A program made the position numbers and the translations under genes. This document shows, piece after piece, positions 1 through 11,283 of a stretch of DNA of 64,000 nt; the stretch's first letter is position 1, and each line of letters starts with the position of its first letter. Under the pieces are notes generated by a model, which saw nothing but the letters and a program-made list of their open reading frames with translations, was not told where the DNA came from and did not search any database. The DNA comes from Desulfotomaculaceae bacterium (lineage in GTDB: Bacteria > Bacillota > Desulfotomaculia > Desulfotomaculales > Pelotomaculaceae), in the NCBI GenBank assembly GCA_028709235.1, contig JAQVXL010000001.1:46678-110677 (forward strand), written 5' to 3'.

Positions 1-908
1 CTGACCTTATGAATATCCATCTCAATTTGTTTTATTAGCTCGGAAGGTGACGCAAACTTTTTCTCTCCTCTGATGCGTCTTGTAAAACTGACTTTAATCT
101 GCTTCCCGTAGAGGTCTTCGCAGAAATCCAGCAAATGGACTTCAATATTTCTTTTCTTGCCGTGGAAAGTTGGTTTAACCCCAATATTAGCCAGGCCGAA
201 ATACGTGTCGCTGTTATGATAGATTTTAGCTGCATACACGCCGTTTGCCGGCACCAGGATTTCTTGATCGAGCTCCAGGTTGGCGGTGGGAAAACCAAGT
301 GTTCGGCCTCGTTTTTCTCCGGCTACAACCTCCCCCGCTGTAAAAGGATCATACCCTAATAATTTTGCAGCCCCAGATACATCACCTGTTTTAATTAAGT
401 GTCTGATCATCGTACTGCTGACAGTTTGCCCTTCAACCATTACCGGTTGAACCACCTGCAAGGCAAAACCATAAATTTCAGAAAGATCTTTTAACAATTC
501 CGGGGTTCCCCGGCCGCGATGCCCGAATGTATAATTATAACCTACCACAACACCACGGACTCCAATTTCCTCACATAATACCATATTAACAAAATCTTCC
601 GGAGAGAGGCCGGCCAGTTTCAGGTTGAAAGGAATAGTTAAAAGTATTTTTACACCAAGTCTGGCAAATATTTTCTGTTTGTGTTCCTGCGATAATAGCT
701 GGGGCGGACAGCTTTCAGGTTTCAATACGGCCAGCGGGTGAGGATGAAAGGTAAACACGGCAGGTATGCCGTTAATTTCTTTCGCCATTTGCACAAGATT
801 ATAAATTAATTTTTGGTGCCCGATATGAACACCGTCAAAGTTGCCAAGGCCAATCACAATATTTTCATGCTTGCTTTTGAGACATTCCCAGCTGTTGTAT
901 TTAAGCAA
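1..908 (-). CDS. ribF: Bifunctional riboflavin kinase/FAD synthetase, 3' end runs off the window
   Basis: Manual minus-strand translation from a TTG at 908 after AGGAGG: LKYNSWECLKSKHENIVIGLGNFDGVHIGHQKL...FHPHPLAVLKPE...GRTLGFPTANLELD. GNFDGVHIGH and GRTLGFPTAN are RibF motifs. Not in the ORF track because it is partial. Confidence 0.9.
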   Translation of the reverse strand, partial: MLKYNSWECLKSKHENIVIGLGNFDGVHIGHQKLIYNLVQMAKEINGIPAVFTFHPHPLAVLKPESCPPQLLSQEHKQKIFARLGVKILLTIPFNLKLAGLSPEDFVNMVLCEEIGVRGVVVGYNYTFGHRGRGTPELLKDLSEIYGFALQVVQPVMVEGQTVSSTMIRHLIKTGDVSGAAKLLGYDPFTAGEVVAGEKRGRTLGFPTANLELDQEILVPANGVYAAKIYHNSDTYFGLANIGVKPTFHGKKRNIEVHLLDFCEDLYGKQIKVSFTRRIRGEKKFASPSELIKQIEMDIHKV

Positions 909-925
909 TATGCAGACCTCCTAAT

Positions 926-1855
926 TTACCTCGGCAGTACACAAACAGGCTTGAAAACTAACCGTTCGATATCCTGCGTGTCACAAATAGTTTCCGCCAC
1001 AGCCAGAAATCCTTCCGACCCGACCAGGCGGACCCGGTCACCTTCATTCAGACCTCCTGGCAGCTTCGCCACGCCGGGTGGATATAGTTTAGCTCCTGAC
1101 AGTACCGCCGGGATTGCCCCGTTTTTGACCAGAACAGCCGGCAGAGCGGAGAGCACTTGATCTATATTGATAACCTTTTCCATCAAGGTATTTTTCATTT
1201 TCAAAAGTTTAATTTCTTCTAGTGTAAGTGATTCAGATATTTTATAAGGACCTACTGCTGTCCTCACCAAAAAAGACATGTGAGCCCCACAGCCCAGCCT
1301 GGACCCTATATCAAGACAAAGGCTCCGCACATAAGTTCCCTTCGAACAGGACAAGTGCAGGAAGGCTCGTGGGTGGGGTGTACCCCAATTGTACCCGCTG
1401 ATAAATTCCAGCGAATTTATATTAACAACTCGCTCCGGCCGGTCAACTTCAAGACCAGCTCTGGCCAGTTGGTATAATTTCTTTCCATTCAGTTTTATAG
1501 CCGATGTCATCGGTGGTACCTGAATTATTTTACCATGAAAACACGGTAGCACCGCACGAACTTCATCCTCACACAAACCGGAAGCATCTTTTTCAACTGT
1601 AACCTCACCGTAGCCGTCTCCAGATAGCGTGGCAATACCAAATGTTATTTCAGCCCTGTATTCCTTATCTTCGTCGATCAGGTAGCCGGCCAGGCGTGTA
1701 GCACTACCTATACAGATCAGCAAAACACCCGCCGCGCCCGGATCAAGTGTGCCGGTATGTCCAACTTTTTTTATGCCAAGTAACCGGCGGATGAAATTAA
1801 CAACATCATGGGAAGTCATCCCTGGGGGTTTTAGAACGTTAATAAATCCATTCAC
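926..1855 (-). CDS. truB: tRNA pseudouridine(55) synthase
   Basis: Starts [19 protein letters not shown], contains GHTGTLDPGAAGVL; next to ribF and nrnA. Confidence 0.96.
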   Translation of the reverse strand: MNGFINVLKPPGMTSHDVVNFIRRLLGIKKVGHTGTLDPGAAGVLLICIGSATRLAGYLIDEDKEYRAEITFGIATLSGDGYGEVTVEKDASGLCEDEVRAVLPCFHGKIIQVPPMTSAIKLNGKKLYQLARAGLEVDRPERVVNINSLEFISGYNWGTPHPRAFLHLSCSKGTYVRSLCLDIGSRLGCGAHMSFLVRTAVGPYKISESLTLEEIKLLKMKNTLMEKVINIDQVLSALPAVLVKNGAIPAVLSGAKLYPPGVAKLPGGLNEGDRVRLVGSEGFLAVAETICDTQDIERLVFKPVCVLPR

Positions 1856-2829
1856 CTGACAATGCCTCTTGCCGCCAATAAAGCTGCGGAAACAACCCGA
1901 TCTATTATTTCATTCAGATCTCCCTGCACCGTACAGCCTGAGGCGTGCGGGTGCCCGCCGCCGCCAAACAGCGCAGCCAGCCTGTTTACATCTATTGCAT
2001 CCTTCGAGCGAAAGCTTATCTTATAACTGCCTTCCCCAATTTCACGAAAGAGTATTCCCACTTCAACGCCTCTTATTGATTTAGCATAATTCACAAGACC
2101 TTCCGTATGCTCGTCCTTCGCGCCGGAGTTTTTAATTGTTTCGCGTGTAACTGTCATCCACGAAATTTTCCCGCATGAACTGGTAGTAAGCGTACTCAAT
2201 GCCGAGCACAGCAGTTGAAAAAATACCTTGGGCTTTTCCTCGTAAATGCGGACATTGATCAGCGCCGCCGGAACACCGATCTCCATAAGGTTCGCCACGC
2301 GGCGGAGCGTGCCCGGCGTAGTGCTATCGTACTGAAAGGAACCCGTATCAGTAACTATAGCCGTATAAAGGCATATTGCGACATCCAGGTTAATATCCAG
2401 GCCCATCTCAATAATCAGGTCATATATGATTTCTCCCACAGCCGCAGCAGCAGGGTCTACATACCTGTATTTACCGAAACAGGATGATGCCGCATGGTGA
2501 TCCAGGATGATTATATCCGTTTCTCCTGACAAAAGTTCCTGAAAACCCGGGCCTAGTCTTTCCGGTACAGAGCAGTCTAAAACAACCAGAGTATCAAACC
2601 CGCCATCCGGGGGTAAACCAACCCGATACTGATCCAACCCCGGTAGAAAATCATAAATTGCTGGAGACGGGTCAGGCCCGGCCATAATCACCTTTTTGCC
2701 CATGCTTTCCAGGGTTAATCCCAGAGCTAGTACTGAGCCCAGGGAATCACCGTCAGGCATAACATGACCGCAAACAAGAACGCTCTCAGCGCGCTTTAAA
2801 GCCGCGGCTACGTCAGCCAGGTTATTCAT
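1852..2829 (-). CDS. nrnA: DHH/DHHA1 bifunctional oligoribonuclease / PAP phosphatase NrnA
   Basis: [33 protein letters not shown] motifs; rbfA-nrnA-truB order. Confidence 0.94.
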   Translation of the reverse strand: MNNLADVAAALKRAESVLVCGHVMPDGDSLGSVLALGLTLESMGKKVIMAGPDPSPAIYDFLPGLDQYRVGLPPDGGFDTLVVLDCSVPERLGPGFQELLSGETDIIILDHHAASSCFGKYRYVDPAAAAVGEIIYDLIIEMGLDINLDVAICLYTAIVTDTGSFQYDSTTPGTLRRVANLMEIGVPAALINVRIYEEKPKVFFQLLCSALSTLTTSSCGKISWMTVTRETIKNSGAKDEHTEGLVNYAKSIRGVEVGILFREIGEGSYKISFRSKDAIDVNRLAALFGGGGHPHASGCTVQGDLNEIIDRVVSAALLAARGIVR

Positions 2830-3181
2830 TCAGACCGCCGCCTTTTTCCTTGACCGCTTCCATCAACGCCATTATTCTGGAACCGTGACTTATTGACTGA
2901 TCAAGTTTAAAGGTTATTTCCGGGGTATAACGCAGGCGAATCCTTCTTCCCAGTTCTCCCCGGATAAACCCCTGGGCCTTCTGCAGGGTTTCTATGGTAA
3001 CTTTCTGCTGGGCCGGTTCACCAAAAACACTGGCGTATACATTGGCATAGCGCAAGTCCTTTGAAACCTCAACAGACGTTATTGAGACAAAGCCTATTCT
3101 CGGGTCTTTCATCTCTTCTCTTAACAGCTCTGATACTTCCTTTTTAATGGCTTCAGCCAACCTTTCGGGACGGAAAGACAT
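2822..3181 (-). CDS. rbfA: 30S ribosome-binding factor A
   Basis: [54 protein letters not shown]. Start set at the internal ATG (3181) behind GAGGTGC. Confidence 0.94.
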   Translation of the reverse strand: MSFRPERLAEAIKKEVSELLREEMKDPRIGFVSITSVEVSKDLRYANVYASVFGEPAQQKVTIETLQKAQGFIRGELGRRIRLRYTPEITFKLDQSISHGSRIMALMEAVKEKGGGLNE

Positions 3182-3252
3182 TCCGAGCACCTCTCATTGT
3201 AATCATCAGTCAAAAAGATATTAGAAAACAATAACAAACAAGTTAATATTAA

Positions 3253-6063
3253 TCAGGACAGCTGACGCTTGATTGTTTCAATATTGAAAGCCTCAACAAC
3301 GTCCCCTTCCTGTATTTCATTGAATTTTTCCATAGCCAAGCCGCACTCGTATCCCTGCAGCACTTCTTTAACATCGTCTTTAAAGCGCTTTAGAGACTCA
3401 AGCTTACCTTCATAAACAACGATTCCGTCACGCACTACCCTGGCGCCGGCGTCTCTTTCGATTTTGCCCTCAACGACGTAACAACCGGCTATCGTGCCAA
3501 TCCTGGAAGCCCTAAAAATCTTGCGTATTTCGGCGCGGCCGAGCATAACCTCGCGGTACTCCGGCTCAAGCAGACCACTCATTGCTGCCTTGACGTCTTC
3601 AATAGCATCATAGATCACCCTGTATAGTCGTATATCCACTTTTTCATTTTCTGCAGCCTTTCTGGCATTCACGTCAGGCCGCACGTTAAAACCGATGATG
3701 ATGGCGTTGGAAGCAGATGCGAACATAACATCAGTTTCTCTGATGGCGCCCACACCGCCATGAATAATATTAACCTTTACCTCACCCGTGTTCAATCTTT
3801 CCAGCGCCTGCCGGAGAGCTTCCGCTGATCCCTGCACATCAGCCTTGACAATAATCCCGAGTTCCTTGATTTGACCTTCCTGAATATGTTTAAAAAGGTC
3901 TTCTAAAGATACCTTGCTGGTGGTTCTCAGTTCCTCGTCGCGCTTTCTAGTTTGTCTCCTGGATGCAATGCTCCTGGCAAGTTTTTCATGCTCCGCAACA
4001 ATAAGTATATCACCAGCGGCCGGCACTTCGGAAAAACCAATAACCTCAACTGGTGTTGACGGACCTGCTTTTTTAATCCGGCGTCCCTTGTCGTCCATCA
4101 TAGCCCTCACCCGGCCTATCGCTGCCCCGGCAATAACGGTATCACCAACATTTAATGTGCCGCTCTGTATCAGGACCGACGCGACAGGGCCGCGGCCTTT
4201 GTCCAGTTCAGCTTCAATAACCGTGCCTCTTGCCGGACGGTTCGCATTTGCTTTCAGTTCGCCCATTTCTGCAACAAGCAGGATCATCTCTAAAAGTTCT
4301 TTAATACCTTGCTTATTGGCGGCCGAAACATTTACACAAATAGTATCCCCGCCCCACTCCTCAGACACCAGTCCATGTTCCGTCAATTCCTGTTTTACTT
4401 TATCAGGGTTCGCGCCCGGCTTATCGATCTTATTAATTGCGACAATAATGGGAACTTTGGCGTCTTTGGCGTGGTTTATTGCTTCCACTGTCTGGGGCAT
4501 CACCCCGTCATCTGCGGCCACTACCAAGATGGCAATATCGGTTACCTGGGCACCGCGCGCCCGCATTGCCGTGAAGGCCTCGTGGCCCGGTGTATCAATA
4601 AAGGTTATTTTTTTTCCATTATGCTCAATCTGGTATGCACCTATATGCTGTGTAATACCGCCGGCCTCAGTAGCAATAACGTTGGTTTTACGGATGGCAT
4701 CCAATAGTGAAGTCTTACCGTGGTCAACGTGTCCCATTACAGTTACCACACTGGCCCTATGCTGCAGCAGTTCCGGGCTGTCTTCGGGCTCCTGCATAAG
4801 CACCGCTTCCAGGTCTACAGGCAATTTAATCTCCACTTCATAGCCGAATTCACCAGCCAAAATAGTAGCTGTGTCAATATCGATTTCCTGGTTAATTGTG
4901 GCCAGGACACCCAACTGCATCAACTTCTTGATCAGTTCAGCGGGGCTTTTGTGGATTTTTAACGCCAGTTCCTGTACAGTCACCGATTCGCCAAGCACTA
5001 CGGGTTTTTTCTCAATCGGTTTAGAAGGTTTTTGCACCTGCTCCTGTACCCTGGAAGGTCCTTTTTTACGGTGGGCATTCGAGCGAAGTCTTGCTTCAGC
5101 CTGATCAGCAACAGAACTCCTCTTTTCAAAACGGCTCCTTGGTCCAGGTTTTTTGAAACCGGGTTTAGGCTGTTTAGATTTCTCCGCTGTTTTTGCCTTG
5201 TCTGCTGGCATGCGGCTCTTATCGTCCACTCTAGGGATCTGCAGAGGCTGATCAGCCCTCGGTTTCACACCCTGGCTGGCATCGGCACGAACCTGCCGGG
5301 CTGTTGGTTTTGGCCTGGCGCCCTGAGTGCTGCCAGGCCGCGGCGTTCCCATACCACGCTGCGGCGGCCTGGCCCCTGAGGCAGCCTGCCCGGCTCCTGT
5401 CCTAAAAGGGGTGCCCTGTCTCTGGCCGGTAGGTCTGTCATAAGGCCTGTCGGGCCCAGTGCCGGGTTGCGTCCTGTGGTCAGCAGCCGGCCTTGCCGCG
5501 CTACGGTCCTGACGCTGATGCTCCTGCCGGGGTGAGCGTTCTTGCTGAGTTCTACCAACCTGGGCACGGTCCTGCTGACTATCATGCCTGGGTTTAAAAA
5601 ATTGATCGCTTCTGGGAGTACTTTTTGATTTTGCAGTTCCTGACTGTCTTTCTTGAAAGCGTCTGTCCGGTGGACGGGAGGGCACACGGTCAAATGTGCC
5701 GTGTCCGCGATAAGAATCAGATCGCACACTCTTTTCTTCCTTTTTATGCTCTCCCTTTAACTGTTTTTCACCACCAGTGACAGGTTTCTGTTCAGATAGA
5801 GTTTTTTTCTTCTCACCCTGTTCCACCTGCTGGGTGGCAGACGGAACAGACTGACCAGTTCCCGCAAGTTTCCTGGCAGCATCAGCATTCTTCGCTTTAA
5901 CTTCATCTTTTTTATAAATTTTGCGTAGCTCCTCGATATCGCTGTCTTCCAAAGTACTCATATGAGATTTGACAGGTGTACCCATGTCGTTTAACTTGTT
6001 GATAATTTCCTTGCTTTCTATGTTAAGTTCCTTGGCGAGTTCGTGTACACGTTTTTTTGCCAT
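3253..6063 (-). CDS. infB: Translation initiation factor IF-2
   Basis: G domain [32 protein letters not shown]2_N-like segments; long basic low-complexity N-terminal region. Confidence 0.98.
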   Translation of the reverse strand: MAKKRVHELAKELNIESKEIINKLNDMGTPVKSHMSTLEDSDIEELRKIYKKDEVKAKNADAARKLAGTGQSVPSATQQVEQGEKKKTLSEQKPVTGGEKQLKGEHKKEEKSVRSDSYRGHGTFDRVPSRPPDRRFQERQSGTAKSKSTPRSDQFFKPRHDSQQDRAQVGRTQQERSPRQEHQRQDRSAARPAADHRTQPGTGPDRPYDRPTGQRQGTPFRTGAGQAASGARPPQRGMGTPRPGSTQGARPKPTARQVRADASQGVKPRADQPLQIPRVDDKSRMPADKAKTAEKSKQPKPGFKKPGPRSRFEKRSSVADQAEARLRSNAHRKKGPSRVQEQVQKPSKPIEKKPVVLGESVTVQELALKIHKSPAELIKKLMQLGVLATINQEIDIDTATILAGEFGYEVEIKLPVDLEAVLMQEPEDSPELLQHRASVVTVMGHVDHGKTSLLDAIRKTNVIATEAGGITQHIGAYQIEHNGKKITFIDTPGHEAFTAMRARGAQVTDIAILVVAADDGVMPQTVEAINHAKDAKVPIIVAINKIDKPGANPDKVKQELTEHGLVSEEWGGDTICVNVSAANKQGIKELLEMILLVAEMGELKANANRPARGTVIEAELDKGRGPVASVLIQSGTLNVGDTVIAGAAIGRVRAMMDDKGRRIKKAGPSTPVEVIGFSEVPAAGDILIVAEHEKLARSIASRRQTRKRDEELRTTSKVSLEDLFKHIQEGQIKELGIIVKADVQGSAEALRQALERLNTGEVKVNIIHGGVGAIRETDVMFASASNAIIIGFNVRPDVNARKAAENEKVDIRLYRVIYDAIEDVKAAMSGLLEPEYREVMLGRAEIRKIFRASRIGTIAGCYVVEGKIERDAGARVVRDGIVVYEGKLESLKRFKDDVKEVLQGYECGLAMEKFNEIQEGDVVEAFNIETIKRQLS

Positions 6064-6148
6064 CCAATCACCTCCAAGATTTTAGTTATCTTATTTTGAC
6101 ATCTCCCCTTCCCGGGGCAGCTTCAGAACTAACAAGCCGGAGCAAACA

Positions 6149-6421
6149 TCATTCATTCTTCACCAGCCCCCTCTTTAAATCTTCCACCAACTCCTGACTA
6201 ATTGTTCGCTGCAGTGCTTTATCAAGACGTTTACCCTTCAGCGCTCTAGTAAGGCAGTCCAAGCCCGGGCATATATATGCGCCGCGACCTGATTTTTTCC
6301 CCGTAGGGTCTATTTCCACAGAGTCATCAGGCGTGCGGACCACCCTGATCAGCTGTTTTTTGGGTTTCATCTCCTGACATCCAACACACATGCGCTGGGG
6401 AATTTTTTTTACTTTCGACAC
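6149..6421 (-). CDS. rnpM: YlxR-family RNA-binding protein (RnpM)
   Basis: PQRMCVGCQEMKPKKQLIRVVR...GKKSGRGAYICP; between nusA and infB. Confidence 0.9.
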   Translation of the reverse strand: MSKVKKIPQRMCVGCQEMKPKKQLIRVVRTPDDSVEIDPTGKKSGRGAYICPGLDCLTRALKGKRLDKALQRTISQELVEDLKRGLVKNE

Positions 6422-6433
6422 CGGACCTCTCTC

Positions 6434-7516
6434 CTATTCGAATTCATTTTCAAAAAGGTCGCTGTACTCATCAGGATATATCTCTCTCATCTGGGATTCA
6501 CTCTTGATATCTATCTTCCAACCAGTGAGCTTTGCCGCCAGCCGAGCGTTTTGACCTTCTTTGCCAATTGCGAGTGAAAGTTGATAGTCCGGCACGATGA
6601 CTCTCGCTACCTTTTCTTCTTCCCATATTTCTACCGCGACAACTTTGGCTGGGCTTAAGGAACTGGCCACAAACTTGGACGGATCTGTATTCCATTTAAT
6701 TATATCTATCTTTTCCCCGTTCAGTTCGTTTACAATATTCTGGACCCTCATCCCTCTTGGTCCAACACATGCGCCGACCGGATCTACATTATCTTCTTTG
6801 GAATAGACCGCTATCTTTGAACGGGCGCTTGCTTCCCTGGCTACTCCCTTGAGTTCGATAACACCGTCGAGTAGTTCGGGAACTTCTATTTCAAAAAGCC
6901 GTTTCAACAGGCCGGGGTGGGTGCGGGAAACAAGGATCTGAGGTCCTTTGGTAGTTTTTCTGACCTCTATTATATAAACCTTAATCCGGTTTCCCTGCCG
7001 GTAATCCTCCCTTGGCATCTGTTCTGACGGGGCAAGAATTGCCTCTGTTTTTCCCAGTTCTATATAAACATTTTTTTGCTCAATACGCTGGACAACACCT
7101 GTTACGATATCGCCTTCCCGATTTGCGAATTCTTCAAAAATTATATTCCTTTCAGCTTCACGGATCCGCTGGACGACTACCTGTTTGGCTGTCTGAGCTG
7201 CAATCCGGCCAAAGTTTCTTGGTGTAACTTCACTCTCAACGATATCCCCTAGTTCATAATTAGGATTTATTCTTTGCGCGTCTTCCAGCGTAATCTCCTG
7301 TCGTTGATCTTCAACCATATCTTTAATAGTCCGTTGGGTAAATACCCTGAAATCCCCGGTCTCACGATCTATATGGACCCGGGCATTTTGCAGTGATCCG
7401 AAGTTCCTCTTATAAGCAGATAATAAAGCTGCTTCTATTGCTTCCAGCAGCACATCAACCGAGATGCCCTTTTCTTTCTCCAAGTCTTCAAGGGCTTCTA
7501 AAAAATCGATGTTCAT
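6434..7516 (-). CDS. nusA: Transcription termination/antitermination protein NusA
   Basis: MNIDFLEALEDLEKEKGISVDVLLEAIEAAL...DPVGACVGPRGMRVQNIVNELNGEKIDII. Start at the internal ATG (7516) behind GGAGG. Confidence 0.97.
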   Translation of the reverse strand: MNIDFLEALEDLEKEKGISVDVLLEAIEAALLSAYKRNFGSLQNARVHIDRETGDFRVFTQRTIKDMVEDQRQEITLEDAQRINPNYELGDIVESEVTPRNFGRIAAQTAKQVVVQRIREAERNIIFEEFANREGDIVTGVVQRIEQKNVYIELGKTEAILAPSEQMPREDYRQGNRIKVYIIEVRKTTKGPQILVSRTHPGLLKRLFEIEVPELLDGVIELKGVAREASARSKIAVYSKEDNVDPVGACVGPRGMRVQNIVNELNGEKIDIIKWNTDPSKFVASSLSPAKVVAVEIWEEEKVARVIVPDYQLSLAIGKEGQNARLAAKLTGWKIDIKSESQMREIYPDEYSDLFENEFE

Positions 7517-7536
7517 GATTTCTCCTCCCCGAACTC

Positions 7537-7998
7537 TCAAAATTCCGCTTTCAGCCGTGCCGATGCAACCTGACTATAATGAATTGTTAATTCTTTGCCT
7601 TCTGAATCAAGAATTATGTTATCATCGCGGACCGCTGCAATGCGTCCGGCAATAATCTTATTGCCATTATATGGGACATACGTGGTAATGACAGCTATGT
7701 TACCGGCAAAGCGGTTAAAATCGGATAATTTTTTCAGCGGTCTTTCGAGCCCGGGTGATGAAACCTCAAGATTATAGGATTGGGGTATTGGATCCTTTTC
7801 ATCTAATATCCTGTCAATTTTCCGTGAAAGATACCCGCAGTCTTCAATTCCTATGCCGCCGGGCTTATCAATAAAAATTCGCAGGTACCAGCAGGCACCT
7901 TCTTTAACAAATTCAATGTCGACCAGCTCCATACCGGATTCCTGGACGCAGGGCGTGATTAATTCCTCGACAATTTCAACAGTCCTTTTTTGGGACAA
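7537..7998 (-). CDS. rimP: Ribosome maturation factor RimP
   Basis: VEIVEELITPCVQESGMELVDIEFVKEG...SYNLEVSSPGLERPL. Best SD is GGAGG 8 nt upstream of a TTG at 7998; the 205-aa ORF in the track is over-extended. Confidence 0.88.
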   Translation of the reverse strand: MSQKRTVEIVEELITPCVQESGMELVDIEFVKEGACWYLRIFIDKPGGIGIEDCGYLSRKIDRILDEKDPIPQSYNLEVSSPGLERPLKKLSDFNRFAGNIAVITTYVPYNGNKIIAGRIAAVRDDNIILDSEGKELTIHYSQVASARLKAEF

Positions 7999-8064
7999 CT
8001 TTAGAACCTCCATGGCAATATGTTTTCCGCTAAACCTGCGAATTATCTCCAACATAAGACGAAA

Positions 8065-8083
8065 GAGTGGGCGCCACCCACTC
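8065..8083 (-). promoter_or_regulatory. GC-rich leader hairpin upstream of rimP-nusA-infB (terminator or attenuator)
   Basis: GAGTGGG tggcg CCCACTC on the minus strand followed by TTTCG, between the glycosyltransferase stop and rimP. Confidence 0.5.
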
Positions 8084-8172
8084 CTTAAAAAGAAGTTAAA
8101 ATCTACCTTGCCGAAAACCATGGATAGTATATCACAGAAGACATTTGTTGACAAGTGCGAATATGCCTCAGG

Positions 8173-9342
8173 TTATTTTGTCGCCTGTATAACGTCAGCG
8201 CTACCCACAGCTATTGCCATCAACCTGACAACATCACGCGCCGCGTTTGGTTTGCCGCGGGCTGCTGATGCGCGCGCCATATTTTCTATTTTTACAGGGT
8301 CCTTGAGATAATCCTGTACTAGAGATGCCAGATTGGCCATATCAATCCTGACACCGGCGCCGGCGGCGGTCATAAATTCAGCATTTCTTACCTCCTGACC
8401 CGGCAGGGGATCCACAATAAATATCGGCAGTCCCAAAGCCATAGCTTCAGCACAGGCCAGTCCGCCCGCTTTGCCCACCATAAAATCCGAAGCTGCCATC
8501 AGTTCGTTGATGTTGTCAACAAAGCCATAAATCTTTACTCGGCATGACATTTCCTGAACCATATTATCCAACTTTTCCCGCAGTGCGGCATTAACGCCGG
8601 AAACACATATCAGCTGGCAGCGGTTGCTGTTTCCCAACGTTTTAAACACAGTATCAATAGGCCCCATGCCCAACCCGCCACCCATAAGCAGAACCACCGG
8701 CAGATCCGGCTCCAGTCCGATCTGTTTGCGCAGCAGAACTTTGTCATACCGGGCAAAAAATTGAGAGTGAATGGGTATCCCCGTCGCGTACACGCGACCC
8801 GGGTCTATGCCGAATGCTAAACACTGTGGTATTAGGTCCTCGGAACCAACTATATAGTTGTCTACTTCAGGAAATATATAAAAAGAATGGACGTCGTAGT
8901 CGGTAATTATTGCAAATAGCGGACCCCGAAACACTCCTTTTTTCTTAAGGAATGATACTATGCCTAGGGGGAATGCATGTGTACAGGCAATAATTTCAGG
9001 CTTAAAATCATTTATGTATTCCACAAGCCTGGGCGCAGCCGCAATGTTTAAAATATGGCTGAAGCCGACCTTGCCTTTCCCGGATAAAGGCTTCCCGCGC
9101 TCGGCCTGGCGGTACAGAAATCCATACAGCAGCGGCGACTTTTTCAGCATTTCCATGTAAGCGCCCAGCACCAAATTCCCAAGGAACGGGCTGGCATAGC
9201 TGAAAGTATCGAGAATCCTGATCTCAGCGCCGGGATAAAGTGCTCCCGCCGCTTCCTTGAGCGCTTCCGCCGTACGCATATGGCCGGCCCCGACAGCCAC
9301 GGATAGTATCAGAACTTTTTTAAGCCCGCTAATTTTTGACAA
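8173..9342 (-). CDS. MGDG synthase/UgtP-like glycosyltransferase
   Basis: VLILSVAVGAGHMRTAEALKEA N-terminus and C-terminal VGKAGGLACAEAMALGLPIFIVDPLPGQEVRNA donor-site motif. Confidence 0.85.
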   Translation of the reverse strand: MSKISGLKKVLILSVAVGAGHMRTAEALKEAAGALYPGAEIRILDTFSYASPFLGNLVLGAYMEMLKKSPLLYGFLYRQAERGKPLSGKGKVGFSHILNIAAAPRLVEYINDFKPEIIACTHAFPLGIVSFLKKKGVFRGPLFAIITDYDVHSFYIFPEVDNYIVGSEDLIPQCLAFGIDPGRVYATGIPIHSQFFARYDKVLLRKQIGLEPDLPVVLLMGGGLGMGPIDTVFKTLGNSNRCQLICVSGVNAALREKLDNMVQEMSCRVKIYGFVDNINELMAASDFMVGKAGGLACAEAMALGLPIFIVDPLPGQEVRNAEFMTAAGAGVRIDMANLASLVQDYLKDPVKIENMARASAARGKPNAARDVVRLMAIAVGSADVIQATK

Positions 9343-9423
9343 CCTCTTTCCAGGTAAACGTTGGCGGAAACAGTGAAATTATGTCTAGTTACTTCTTCTG
9401 TTTGGTGACACTTCGACAGATGA

Positions 9424-9487
9424 ATGGGGACACATCTCTCTAGTAGATATTTCTTCGCGGTCGGAGATGTGTCCTTCGACCCGAATG
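9424..9487. repeat. REP-like palindromic element, copy 1
   Basis: GGACACATCTC (9428-9438) and GAGATGTGTCC (9464-9474), 11-bp perfect inverted repeat flanked by GAATGG. Confidence 0.55.
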
Positions 9488-9550
9488 GCTGAGGAATTTG
9501 TGCAGCTTGAATCCGCCCTCGCGTCTTACATCTCACGTCTTACGTCTGAA

Positions 9551-11263
9551 TTACAGATCACTAAGCATCTCCAGTACTGTTTGTTCTAGTTTATCCCCTG
9601 GAACTACAGTCACTTCCCCGGATCGGCGCACCTTCACTTCAAATGTGTTTTCCGATACAGCTTTAGCCCCTACAATAATCCGCAGGGGATAACCGATCAG
9701 ATCGGCATCTTTGAACTTGACGCCTGCCCGTTCGGACCGGTCGTCAAGGATAGTCTCAACACCTGCTGCTGTCAAATTTGTGTATATTTTTTCAGCCAGA
9801 GCAACCTGTTCAGGATCCTTGGTGTTGACCGGTATGACCACCGCGTGAAAGGGCGCGATAGCCGCCGGCCAGACAATGCCGTCCAGGTCATTATTCTGTT
9901 CAATGGCAGCCGCCATAGTTCGGGTTACGCCTATGCCGTAACAGCCCATTATTATTGGCTTTGCTTTGCCACTTTCACCCAGGTAAGTCGCCCCCAGCAG
10001 CTTGCTGTATTTATCGCCAAGCTTAAATATCTGGCCTACTTCAATCCCTCTGGCCTCTTTTAATTCTTGGCCGCAGCGGGGGCATGGTTCACCGGCTTCC
10101 ACCATCCTGACATCAGTTAATATATCTATTGAAAAATCACGGCCGGGGTTTACATTTAAAAGATGAACATGGTCCCTGTTAGCACCGGTGACTGCGTTAA
10201 CTATAGATGGCACCTCAAGGTCGGCAATAATTTTAACCCCTTGCAACCCAACCGGCCCGGAAAATCCTCTGGACGCCCCGGTCACCTTTTTAATTGTGTT
10301 TTCTCCGGCCAGGTCCACACGAAGGCATCCCAGCAAATTAAGCAGCTTTATTTCATTAACATCACGGTCCCCCCTGACGAGTACAGCCACCACTTCAGTG
10401 TCTGTCTCATAGAGTAGTGTTTTAATGATTTCCTGCGGGGGGATACCCAGGAACCGGGTTACCTCTTCAACCGTGCGGCAATCCGGTGTTTCTTTTTCAG
10501 CAAGTTTGTTCATGCCTTCTTTACCGTTATCCGGCTGGTTGATCTGCGCCGCCCTCTCGACGTTGGCGGCATAATCACACGACTCACTCTCACAAAACAG
10601 GATTGAGGCTTCCCCGGATTCAGCCAGCACCATGAACTCATGGGTCTCACTGCCGCCAATAGCCCCGGAATCGGCTTCCACCGGGCGAAAATGCAGGCCG
10701 CAGCGCTGAAATACTCTGGTATAGGCTTCATGCATTTTCATATAGCTCTTTTCCAGGCCTTTTTCATCGCGGTCAAATGAATATAAATCCTTCATTATAA
10801 ATTCCCGGCCGCGCATCAGGCCAAACCTGGGACGCCTTTCATCCCTATATTTATTCTGGATCTGGTACAGCAAAAGCGGCAGCTGTTTATATGAATTGAC
10901 TTCTCCCCGCACCAGTGTGGTTATTATTTCCTCGTGGGTAGGGCCGAGGGCGAAATCACGATCATGCCTGTCTTTCAGGCGGAATAGTTCCGGTCCGTAT
11001 ACATCCCACCGGCCGGATTCCTGCCAGAGTTCCGCCGGCTGTAATATGGGCATCAGCAGCTCCTGTCCGCCCTGCCGGTCCATTTCCTCCCGGACGATCT
11101 GCTCTATCTTTTTAAGGACGCGCATAGAAAGCGGCAGATAGTTGTACACTCCGGCCGCAACCCTCCTGATAAAACCAGCGCGCAGTAATAATTTGTGGCT
11201 TACAACCTCCGCATCAGCGGGCGCCTCCCTCAGTGTCGGCGCTAATAACGCTGTCGCTCGCAT
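9551..11263 (-). CDS. proS: Prolyl-tRNA synthetase
   Basis: [45 protein letters not shown]; bacterial-type ProRS with YbaK-like insertion. Confidence 0.96.
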   Translation of the reverse strand: MRATALLAPTLREAPADAEVVSHKLLLRAGFIRRVAAGVYNYLPLSMRVLKKIEQIVREEMDRQGGQELLMPILQPAELWQESGRWDVYGPELFRLKDRHDRDFALGPTHEEIITTLVRGEVNSYKQLPLLLYQIQNKYRDERRPRFGLMRGREFIMKDLYSFDRDEKGLEKSYMKMHEAYTRVFQRCGLHFRPVEADSGAIGGSETHEFMVLAESGEASILFCESESCDYAANVERAAQINQPDNGKEGMNKLAEKETPDCRTVEEVTRFLGIPPQEIIKTLLYETDTEVVAVLVRGDRDVNEIKLLNLLGCLRVDLAGENTIKKVTGASRGFSGPVGLQGVKIIADLEVPSIVNAVTGANRDHVHLLNVNPGRDFSIDILTDVRMVEAGEPCPRCGQELKEARGIEVGQIFKLGDKYSKLLGATYLGESGKAKPIIMGCYGIGVTRTMAAAIEQNNDLDGIVWPAAIAPFHAVVIPVNTKDPEQVALAEKIYTNLTAAGVETILDDRSERAGVKFKDADLIGYPLRIIVGAKAVSENTFEVKVRRSGEVTVVPGDKLEQTVLEMLSDL

Positions 11264-11283
11264 GAAACTCCTCCTACATTATT

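Noticed and set aside
3914-4843. 309-aa plus-strand ORF
   Set aside because: Lies fully antisense inside infB G-domain sequence; composition is a mirror of a strongly conserved gene.
5265-5729. 154-aa minus-strand out-of-frame ORF in infB
   Set aside because: Alternate frame of the GC-rich repetitive IF-2 linker.
9309-9536. 75-aa minus-strand ORF upstream of the glycosyltransferase
   Set aside because: Covers the palindromic repeat spacer; no SD or homology.
9515-9550. CGTCTTACATCTCACGTCTTACGTCTG tract as a possible CRISPR or tandem array
   Set aside because: Short imperfect 9-10 bp periodic tract without spacers; at most a low-complexity intergenic repeat.
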